Both the position numbers and the translations under genes were made by a program. Source: CAYYGL01 sp964471235 (lineage in GTDB: Bacteria > Calditrichota > Calditrichia > RBG-13-44-9 > J075). From it: DNA of 31,946 bases. Of the stretch, positions 25,473-31,946 are shown in pieces. The first letter of the stretch is position 1. Each line of letters starts with the position of its first letter. The notes beneath the pieces were generated by a model. The model did not search any database, was not told the origin of the DNA, and worked only from the letters and a program-made list of their open reading frames with translations. The stretch is from contig CAYYGL010000034.1 in assembly GCA_964471235.1 (NCBI GenBank), forward strand, positions 1 to 31,946, given 5' to 3'.

Positions 25473-26063
25473 TTATTTTCGTTTCAACTCAAAATTCACT
25501 GTCACAATGCCTTTTTCCGGAACCTCCACTTCCTGCGGTTTGGCTTTCCGTTTCTCATGCCAGACTTTCAGAGTATATTTTCCCGGGGGAACATCCTTGA
25601 TGGTATAATTCCCCTCTTTATCACTAACCGCAAAATAGGGAGTACGAACTGCCACCACATAGGCTTCCATTTCCGGGTGAACATTACATAACAAGGTGGA
25701 AATCCCGGGTTTGTTAAAAGTAAAACTTTTCACCACACCTTTTGCCCAGGTGCCCAGGTTAAATTTTCCGTCCGGGCAATCCGGAGAAAAAACGTTATGC
25801 AATACATCATCACTGTTCAGGAAGTCAACTGTGGTTCCCACCAGAATGGGCAACACGTGAGGGATAAACTCCAGGTTTTTCTGATCCATCACAGCATGTT
25901 TTTCCGGGGGTTCAAATACCTTCCCTTCCACTTTATCAATATACACCACCACATTGGCGCTGTTTTTTGCCCCATGCACTTTCACTTTACCGGAGATGTC
26001 GCCGGCAAGCAGGGCTGTGGTGAACGCCAATAAGATGATCAGGATGCCTGTGAATTTTTTCAT
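25473..26063 (-). CDS. blue-copper (cupredoxin) electron carrier with C-terminal beta domain
   Basis: 196 aa, secreted: signal peptide MKKFTGILIILLAFTTALLAG. The type 1 copper ligands are visible: His89 in VLHNVF, then Cys126, His129 and Met132 in LLCNVHPEM. This is the plastocyanin/methylamine-utilisation-like arrangement. After the copper site comes a short carboxypeptidase-regulatory-like stretch (KEGNYTIKDVPPGKYTLKVWH). AAGGAGG precedes the ATG. It lies between the cytochrome-porin gene and the Qrc/Act-like operon, so a role shuttling electrons in the periplasm between the outer-membrane conduit and the inner-membrane complex is plausible inference. Confidence 0.9.
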   Translation of the reverse strand: MKKFTGILIILLAFTTALLAGDISGKVKVHGAKNSANVVVYIDKVEGKVFEPPEKHAVMDQKNLEFIPHVLPILVGTTVDFLNSDDVLHNVFSPDCPDGKFNLGTWAKGVVKSFTFNKPGISTLLCNVHPEMEAYVVAVRTPYFAVSDKEGNYTIKDVPPGKYTLKVWHEKRKAKPQEVEVPEKGIVTVNFELKRK

Positions 26064-26168
26064 GGTTAGTACCTCCTTCTAAACGCTGTATGTTTTCGGT
26101 ATTGGCAGGGATTCTTCGCCGGTTCTCTTCCATCCGAAGAGTGCTTGCCAACCCGCCATCTGATTATG

Positions 26169-26202
26169 GGCGGGCGATAAACTTTTCAGGTTTCCGCCCG
26201 CC
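26169..26202. repeat. GC-rich hairpin upstream of the cupredoxin gene
   Basis: GGCGGGCG (26169-26176) and CGCCCGCC (26195-26202) form a perfect 8-bp stem with an 18-nt loop in the 253-bp gap between the cytochrome-porin and cupredoxin genes. A further CCCGCC copy at 26153 could pair instead. TTATCCTG repeats (three copies, minus strand) lie on the cytochrome-porin side of the hairpin, at about 26235-26305. A transcript-processing or partial-termination role is possible; no T-tract is seen. Confidence 0.4.
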
Positions 26203-26316
26203 AGTGCTCTTGCTTAATTTTTCAATCAAATTTCAGGATAACATTTCTCCAACCATAGGATTATTTTAACGCCTGAAAAAGAAGCATCCGTTCGGATAAC
26301 AGGATAACAAGTCTTG

Positions 26317-27603
26317 TTAAAATCCGATTTCCGCCTGGACAGTAAACAGATCAGCGTCTTCGTGTGCCTCATCCAGGGGAAGGAAATATTCCGCTGTAAG
26401 GCGCACATTTGCCCGGAGCACAAGTGTTACGGCTGGAATTAAAGAAGTTTGTGGATCGGGAGTATCGATATCCGTATCCGGATCCGTAAATTCAAACCGC
26501 ACCATTGGAATGAGCCAGGGATAGAGCACATAATTTGCCTGGGCATACCATGCCAGGGAGGTACGGTCTGCCAGGGAATCGATTTGGGAATTCATGGAGA
26601 GCAAAGCACCGTTTAAAATGAATCGGTTAAACCAGAGGTCCACATCTCCGCCAAAGACCGTAAGGTCCTCCTCTGGATTAGCACCTGATACCATTCCCTT
26701 ATAAAAGAATCCTCCCAGACGGAGATTGTTATCAATATAGAAAGCCGACTGGGAACTTCCCTGCCCCTGGGTTCCGCCAATCTCACCCAGACCACCGAAT
26801 TTATATGTGGCTCGCACATAAATGTCTTTATCGCTATTGGCATCATTAATGCCCTGCCCATTGACAATTCCAATCCGAAAGGTATAACCGCCACGACCAC
26901 CGGCACCATTACCCGCTCCCCATAACTCGATACCGGATTGCTGATCGCGCAAACGCCAGCGATTCCGACTGCGAAAACTGGCAACATTATAGTGGCTTCG
27001 GGTTAACCGATGATGGTCCGGGGTGGGGTCCGGGGACACATTCCCTAATTTGATATGCCAGCGCGGATTAAAGTCCCATTGAACATAAAACGGAAAAGCA
27101 AATTCTATTGCGTTGTCTTCATTTTCCATCTCGATTTCACCCAGGAACGAAACGTTCTCACCAATGGTTCCGCCATACAACACTTCCAACTCATGGGGAA
27201 ATTCAAAAGTGGATTTGACGCCGCCTTCTTCTTCCTCCTCATCCTCTTCACCACCCATGTTGGGGGCGTAATTAAACCGACCGACTGCATGAGCAGACAG
27301 CGGAACCAGCCCGGACATATCCGCCGGCCAAATCGCATCCGGCCAGACCTTTTTGTATGCTTCCGACCCCAGACTTACCGGATTGTCTTTCCGCATATCC
27401 GGGTCCTGCCCCTCCGGATAACGGAGACCGTTATGGAGGAATGCTTTTCCAAATGCATTTAACTTGGGAAAGGCATAATGGCAGGTAACACAACTGGTGC
27501 GGTATTTCCGGGCGAAGGCGGGAATTGCCTGCGCCTGGTTTACCCAGAAAATCGACAGCAAGAAACCAAACAACAGAGATGTTGAGAGTAAAAATTTCTT
27601 CAT
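26317..27603 (-). CDS. Cyc2-like outer-membrane cytochrome-porin fusion
   Basis: 428 aa. A signal peptide is cleaved after AQA (residue 26). Directly after it comes one haem site in AIPAFARKYRTSCVTCH (C38, C41, H42), followed by FPKLNAFGKAF. This order closely resembles the Cyc2 signature (A-x-P-x-F-A-R...CxxCH...P-x-L-x-x-F-G). The remaining 370 residues alternate aromatic and polar residues as in an outer-membrane beta-barrel, end in a C-terminal Phe, and include an acidic loop (GGEEDEEEEEGG). The ATG at 27603 is chosen because GGAGG precedes it. Known Cyc2 proteins pass electrons across the outer membrane, e.g. from Fe(II). Here the flanking cytochromes support an extracellular electron-transfer role, direction unknown. 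A related porin-cytochrome family is the alternative. Confidence 0.85.
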   Translation of the reverse strand: MKKFLLSTSLLFGFLLSIFWVNQAQAIPAFARKYRTSCVTCHYAFPKLNAFGKAFLHNGLRYPEGQDPDMRKDNPVSLGSEAYKKVWPDAIWPADMSGLVPLSAHAVGRFNYAPNMGGEEDEEEEEGGVKSTFEFPHELEVLYGGTIGENVSFLGEIEMENEDNAIEFAFPFYVQWDFNPRWHIKLGNVSPDPTPDHHRLTRSHYNVASFRSRNRWRLRDQQSGIELWGAGNGAGGRGGYTFRIGIVNGQGINDANSDKDIYVRATYKFGGLGEIGGTQGQGSSQSAFYIDNNLRLGGFFYKGMVSGANPEEDLTVFGGDVDLWFNRFILNGALLSMNSQIDSLADRTSLAWYAQANYVLYPWLIPMVRFEFTDPDTDIDTPDPQTSLIPAVTLVLRANVRLTAEYFLPLDEAHEDADLFTVQAEIGF

Positions 27604-27675
27604 GACTACCTCCATTAAATTAGTGAACGAGACGCCCATTAATTACTGCTGAAGACATCTTTTTAATAGAGGTAA

Positions 27676-27691
27676 AACAACTGGTATGCCA
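27676..27691 (-). promoter_or_regulatory. candidate sigma-54 (-24/-12) promoter for the cytochrome-porin gene
   Basis: On the minus strand, TGGCATACCAGTTGTT matches TGGCAyr-N4-TTGcw, with the conserved GG and the -12 element exactly 10 bp apart. The one weak point is GT instead of GC at -12. It would start transcription about 60 nt ahead of the ATG at 27603. The adjacent genes encode a sigma-54-dependent activator and its kinase. GGTATGCC (plus strand) occurs at 27683-27690 and 27703-27710, exactly 20 bp apart, so an operator is an alternative or additional explanation. Confidence 0.5.
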
Positions 27692-27831
27692 TCAATTTGA
27701 CAGGTATGCCGATTAAGCTCTAACAAACTGTTTTTTAAATGATTATCATCTACGGTTGAGTGAGAAGGGGAGCTTGTATACCTCAGGAAAACGCAACATT
27801 TGGGTGACATGGTGCCATCATTTTGCGGCAC

Positions 27832-29241
27832 TCAGGTTTTACGAAAATCGGCAGAGGAGAGATGATATTTTTTCATCAACCGTTGGAAACTTTGCCGTTC
27901 CAGCCCGGAAATCCGGGCGGCTTCGCTAACATTTCCCCCGGTTTCCGTAAGACGCATGGTAAGGAATTTTTTCTCAAATGCCTCAATGACCCTGGATTTC
28001 GCTACCTGAAATTCTTTTGCCACAACCGGAATATTTAAGGATAACAGTTCGTCAGAACGAGTCAGTTTTGAGGGGAGGGATTGTCGGGTTAAAACATTTC
28101 CCCGTTCCAGTGCTACTGCTCGTTCAATCAGATTTTCTAATTCCCGAATATTGCCAGGAAAATTCCACGACATCAATACCTGGAGGGCATCGGATTCAAT
28201 GTGGGTAATGTGCTTGCCAAACCGTTCATTATACTTACTTAAAAAATAATTCGCTAACAACAGGATATCATCCCTGCGTTCCCGCAAGGGCGGTAAAGTA
28301 ATTTCAATCACATTTAATCGGTAGTAGAGGTCTTCACGAAATGTTCCCTGTTTCACGGCTTCCGCAAGGTCGTGATGGGTAGCGGCAATGATGCGGGCTT
28401 TCAGGGGAATGGATTGATTACTGCCCAGACGTTCAAAGCAGCGTTCCTGAATTACCCGCAACATTTTTTTCTGCAATGCCTCCGGCATATCACCAATTTC
28501 ATCCAGAAACAGGGTGCCGCTTCCTGCCATTTCAAACTTTCCCGGTTTGGTGCGGTCCGCACCGGTAAAGGCTCCTTTTTCATGCCCAAACAGTTCACTT
28601 TCTAACAATGTTTCCGGTAACACGGTACAATTGATTGCCATAAACGGTTCACTGGCATTGGGACCACTTTCATGAATCGCACGAGCCACCAATTCTTTAC
28701 CGGTGCCGGTTTCCCCTAAAATGAGGATATTGGTGGTATTGGGAGAAGTGGAAAGCACCCCGATTTTTTTATAGATTTCTTGCATCCGTGGATTTTGCCC
28801 GATTAGCACTGTTTTCCCCTGGTGAACTTTATTTTGCAACTCCCGTTGCAAGGTGTCGATTTTACGGCGCATTTCCACCAGCTCCAGGGCACGTTGGGCA
28901 GTCAAGCGAACTTTCTCCACATCCAGCGGTTTGGTTAAATAATCATACGCTCCCGATTGCATCGCCCGAATGGCTGTTTGCATATTTCCATAACCGGTAA
29001 TGATGACCACCGGCATCTCCGGGGCAAATTCTTTGATTTTCTCAAGGGCTTCCAACCCATTCATGCCGGGCATTGCCACATCCATAAATACCATTGCCGG
29101 GCGGGATTGCCGCACGTTCTCAATCGCTTTTTCACCGTTCTCCGCTACCACGGTTCGGAATTCAGGAGCGGGAAAGGTTTTTTGAAAAGCGAAGCGAATC
29201 GCCGGATCATCATCCACGACCAGAATAGTTCTTGGTTTCAT
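27832..29241 (-). CDS. NtrC-family sigma-54-dependent response regulator
   Basis: 469 aa in the usual three-domain layout. The receiver has Asp54 as phosphorylation site, acidic pocket DDD (10-12) and Lys104. The AAA+ domain has Walker A GETGTGKE (176-183), the sigma-54 contact loop GAFTGA (223-228) and Walker B GTLFLDEIGD (242-251). A C-terminal Fis-type helix-turn-helix contains GNVSEAARISGLERQSFQRLMKKY. It should remodel sigma-54 RNA polymerase at -24/-12 promoters when phosphorylated by the kinase whose gene overlaps its start by 4 bp (ATGA). The nearby cytochrome-porin promoter is the obvious candidate target. Confidence 0.96.
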   Translation of the reverse strand: MKPRTILVVDDDPAIRFAFQKTFPAPEFRTVVAENGEKAIENVRQSRPAMVFMDVAMPGMNGLEALEKIKEFAPEMPVVIITGYGNMQTAIRAMQSGAYDYLTKPLDVEKVRLTAQRALELVEMRRKIDTLQRELQNKVHQGKTVLIGQNPRMQEIYKKIGVLSTSPNTTNILILGETGTGKELVARAIHESGPNASEPFMAINCTVLPETLLESELFGHEKGAFTGADRTKPGKFEMAGSGTLFLDEIGDMPEALQKKMLRVIQERCFERLGSNQSIPLKARIIAATHHDLAEAVKQGTFREDLYYRLNVIEITLPPLRERRDDILLLANYFLSKYNERFGKHITHIESDALQVLMSWNFPGNIRELENLIERAVALERGNVLTRQSLPSKLTRSDELLSLNIPVVAKEFQVAKSRVIEAFEKKFLTMRLTETGGNVSEAARISGLERQSFQRLMKKYHLSSADFRKT

Positions 29242-31640
29242 ACCGGTCTCCGTACTGGTAAAATAATCTGAAAAGTGGTGCCCTGACCGGGCTTACTAAA
29301 GACACGCATAATACCACCATGTTGATTTACCGTGCGTTTAACAATGGTTAATCCCAGTCCGGTTCCATTGAGTTTGGTAGTAAAGAACGCATCAAAAATT
29401 TTTCGCAAATATTTTGCCGGAATACCGGAACCGGTGTCTTTGATTTCGACGATGACGACTTTCTCCCCTTTGGGCAAAATTACTTTGTTTAGATCCTCCG
29501 GTAATGCCCCCGTACCATTTTCTCCATAAACAAAATCATCCAATTGCTGTGACAATGTTGCCAATTTTGTGTGAATGGAAATTTCACCTTTATCATGAAT
29601 TGCCTGGGCAGCATTAAGCAGCAAATTGATAAAAGCTTCCTTCATGTGGTTGCTGTCGATGTTCATCTCCGGGATGCCCGGGTCTAATTGTTTGATTAAA
29701 GTAATTTGTTCTTTTTCCAGTTGGGGACGCACAAACAGGATACTTTCTTCAATTAGTTGATTCAGGAAGCGGGTCTGGAAATCAAACGGTGCCGGGCGGG
29801 CAAAGCGGAGTAAATTATTGATGACTTCTTCAATCCGAAAAATTGATTGTAAGGCAACCTCCCGGGTTTGTTCGGCTTCCTCCTGGTCCGGAGAACCTTC
29901 GTCTGACAGTTGCAACAACATTTTTATGGAGGTTAGTGAATTACGAATTTCATGGGCAATAACGGCTGCCATTTCACCGGTGGCTGCCATCCGTTCGGTT
30001 TCAATTAAATGCTCTTCAAATTTTTTTCGTTCGGTAATATCCGTCAAAATTTCCAGAAACACCGAATGTTGTTGGTTCAGTTTTAAAGGAATGGAAACAT
30101 GTTCAATAAAAATCGTTTCGCCATCCGATTGATTTTGAGTCTCAATAAAAACCGCCGGGCGGGAGGTGGAATAATCGCTTGCCATCATACAGTTCTCGCA
30201 TATAGAAGGTTCGGAAAAAATATCAAAACATCTTTTCCCAACAACTTCCTGGGGAGAAAAGCCGGTTATCGTTTGAATGGCAGCGCTGGCTGAAAGAATG
30301 CGACGGTCTTCATCTATTAACAAAAAAGCACTGGGGACATTATCCAGGATTGCCTGCAACTTTTCTTTTTCATTTCGTAATTCCGCAGTTCGTTGAATAA
30401 CCGTTTCTTCCAACCGCTTTTGTTGTTCCTCCAACTTCTGTTCCCGATCGCGAATTGCGGCTGCCATTTGGTTAAACTGTTCGGCTAATTGCTCTATTTC
30501 ATCATTGGTCTCAATCCGGAGATGATGTTGGTAGCTACCCTGGGCAATAATTTTTGCGCCGCGCTGCAACTCCCGGATAGGACCCGCCAGTTGACTGGTA
30601 GCGATAACGCCGGCAGATATGGAAATTGTCAGAAACATCAATAGGAGCATGATAAAAATTAGTGCGAAACGATTCGCAGGGCCCAACACATAGCTCTTTT
30701 CCACACTTTCGAAAAGATAGTAGGAATTCCCTCCCGGAAATGGGGTAATGAAAAGCGGTGCATACGCCGCAATATAAGTTTTCGATTGGGAGAATATCCC
30801 CTGTTCCCCCGATAAAATTGCTTTGGAAAACTCCTGAGAATATTCATCTGCAATATTATGAATTTCTCGAGTTGCCAACAGACGATTCCAATTTTTTTTC
30901 TTTTCAGAATGATACAGATAGTTCCCTTCGCTGTTTACAATGGCGACCGTGCGACGAGAAGCTAAATGGGATTTACTCTCCATCACTTTAAAAAAATCAC
31001 GAGCAAAAACGTTGGCAATAAAGATTCCAAGGTATTCTCCATGAGTTCCATTTAAGCGGACCGCAAAACTCATCGATGACACCTTCCCCCCATTTTGATG
31101 GTCAATTAATTCTACCGGGACAACCGCCATCTCACCCGCGTCAAGTGAATCGGTAAGTAATGAATAAAAGATGAACCTGGAGGAGCTTAATTCCTGCGGC
31201 GGAATGATTTCAAAACTCCTGTTATTTTGCTGGATCCTGAAGACCTCGTTCCCGGTGCTATCCACAAAAAGAATCTGGTAGTAAACTTTCTTAGTGCGGG
31301 AAAAGGTAAGGATCTGTTGTGTTATTAAAGCATAACTCTCCCTTCCCCGGATATCATCACTTTGATAATACTCATTTAAAAAACGGTGGAATATCGAAGA
31401 ACTACATAAATACTGAATGTCAACTTCCACATTGGTTAAAAAATTTTTTGCTTTTTCCTGAAGAATTAACACATCATGATTGAGATTTTCCAGAGCACCC
31501 GATTCTAAAGTATGGGTGTTATAATACAGCCCGGTTAATCCAACAATCGTCAGCGGGATAAATGATAACATCGTAAATGCAACGATCAATTTCACCCGGA
31601 TACTTAAAAATGGAAATAACTTGTTGATATTTAATTTCAT
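29238..31640 (-). CDS. membrane sensor histidine kinase (dCache-HAMP-PAS-HisKA-HATPase)
   Basis: 800 aa. The first membrane helix is at about residues 17-39. A periplasmic sensor of roughly 280 residues with Cache-like character follows (VDSTGNEVFRI, IVNSEGNYLYHSEKKKNW). The second helix is at about 325-347, then HAMP (PIRELQRGAKIIAQGSY), a coiled coil, and a PAS domain (425-540) with C471, C481 and C484 in GKRCFDIF..SICENC. HisKA has the phosphorylated His563 in IAHEIRNSLTSIKM, and the HATPase has N672/N676, DTGSGIP and GTGLGL. AAGGA precedes the ATG. It phosphorylates the overlapping regulator. The periplasmic signal is unknown; the PAS cysteines hint at redox or metal sensing, which is inference. 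Confidence 0.95.
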   Translation of the reverse strand: MKLNINKLFPFLSIRVKLIVAFTMLSFIPLTIVGLTGLYYNTHTLESGALENLNHDVLILQEKAKNFLTNVEVDIQYLCSSSIFHRFLNEYYQSDDIRGRESYALITQQILTFSRTKKVYYQILFVDSTGNEVFRIQQNNRSFEIIPPQELSSSRFIFYSLLTDSLDAGEMAVVPVELIDHQNGGKVSSMSFAVRLNGTHGEYLGIFIANVFARDFFKVMESKSHLASRRTVAIVNSEGNYLYHSEKKKNWNRLLATREIHNIADEYSQEFSKAILSGEQGIFSQSKTYIAAYAPLFITPFPGGNSYYLFESVEKSYVLGPANRFALIFIMLLLMFLTISISAGVIATSQLAGPIRELQRGAKIIAQGSYQHHLRIETNDEIEQLAEQFNQMAAAIRDREQKLEEQQKRLEETVIQRTAELRNEKEKLQAILDNVPSAFLLIDEDRRILSASAAIQTITGFSPQEVVGKRCFDIFSEPSICENCMMASDYSTSRPAVFIETQNQSDGETIFIEHVSIPLKLNQQHSVFLEILTDITERKKFEEHLIETERMAATGEMAAVIAHEIRNSLTSIKMLLQLSDEGSPDQEEAEQTREVALQSIFRIEEVINNLLRFARPAPFDFQTRFLNQLIEESILFVRPQLEKEQITLIKQLDPGIPEMNIDSNHMKEAFINLLLNAAQAIHDKGEISIHTKLATLSQQLDDFVYGENGTGALPEDLNKVILPKGEKVVIVEIKDTGSGIPAKYLRKIFDAFFTTKLNGTGLGLTIVKRTVNQHGGIMRVFSKPGQGTTFQIILPVRRPV

Positions 31641-31892
31641 GGAACTCGATTCCTTTCCAAACCTTCTCTCCGGAATGAATGTTACGAAATCTTTCCGATA
31701 AAATGCAATTTTCTTTTTACAGTATCAACATTTCTGGCAATCTTTTTCTAACCTATGTTATTCACCACCCACGACGTGGTCGTTTCACGAAGAAGCATAG
31801 AGCACGCAGAGGTTACCGAAAAACAATATATTACCAACTCTTAGCGTAAAGATTAGGTATGTTTGAGTACCAGTGAAAATAATTCTGTAAAT

Positions 31893-31923
31893 GTAACTAT
31901 TCAGCTATCCCTGCAAATTTGAT
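31893..31923 (+). repeat. second copy of the dispersed repeat end
   Basis: GTAACTATTCAGCT, 5 nt, TGCAAATTTGAT: exactly the same order and spacing as at 5272-5302, in the same orientation. The element would continue past the window edge. The preceding stretch 31641-31892, upstream of the kinase gene, holds the palindrome CCACGACGTGG (about 31770) and otherwise nothing I can identify. Confidence 0.7.
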
Positions 31924-31946
31924 GTTTTATATTTCATTCGTTCTTC

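Noticed and set aside
26064..26316. Sigma-54 promoter upstream of the cupredoxin gene
   Set aside because: TGG-containing stretches on the minus strand lack a GC element at the required 10-bp spacing.

Overview
The window looks like a chromosomal segment of a Gram-negative bacterium. It encodes an outer-membrane beta-barrel fused to a haem site, several lipoproteins and a Tat-exported oxidoreductase, so an outer membrane and periplasm are certain. The mix of GH130 phosphorylase-type enzymes, a sugar ABC importer, a Qrc/alternative-complex-III-like module and many multihaem cytochromes would fit a lineage of the FCB/Calditrichota/KSB1 type. That placement is inference; no ribosomal marker is present.

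Layout. (1) 6-2196: a CRISPR array of 30 identical 36-bp repeats and 29 spacers, open at the left edge. It is followed by an AT-rich probable leader (2197-2439), and no cas genes are in the window. (2) 2440-11865, all minus strand: a carbohydrate locus. In transcription order it holds a solute-binding lipoprotein, two CUT1-type permeases, a lipoprotein of probable alpha/alpha-barrel fold, a GH130 enzyme, a GT4 glycosyltransferase and a second, longer GH130 enzyme. Its intergenic gaps carry 7-bp-period tandem repeats and REP-like palindromes. A 100-N assembly gap (10391-10490) sits inside one of these heptad tracts. (3) 11988-12563: a TMEM175-type channel protein. (4) 13202-15959, plus strand: plsY, purC and gpsA, i.e. 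phospholipid and purine housekeeping. (5) 16317-31640, all minus strand: a large electron-transfer locus.

The electron-transfer locus begins, in transcription order, with a histidine kinase and a sigma-54-dependent response regulator that overlap by 4 bp. Next come a Cyc2-like outer-membrane cytochrome-porin fusion, a blue-copper protein, a pentahaem membrane-anchored cytochrome, a Tat-exported molybdopterin-type subunit, a four-cluster ferredoxin subunit, an NrfD-type quinone-interacting membrane subunit and a small membrane protein. Tetrahaem, octahaem and monohaem cytochromes complete it. Together these genes encode 19 CxxCH haem sites. A near-consensus -24/-12 (sigma-54) promoter lies upstream of the cytochrome-porin gene, next to the sigma-54 activator. 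I read this as one regulated route connecting the quinone pool, the periplasm and the cell exterior. The direction of electron flow and the external partner cannot be read from sequence.

The observations most worth following are this electron-transfer locus with its candidate regulation, and an apparent excess of inverted repeats inside the CRISPR spacers. One of those spacers has the layout of an intrinsic terminator in the probable crRNA direction.
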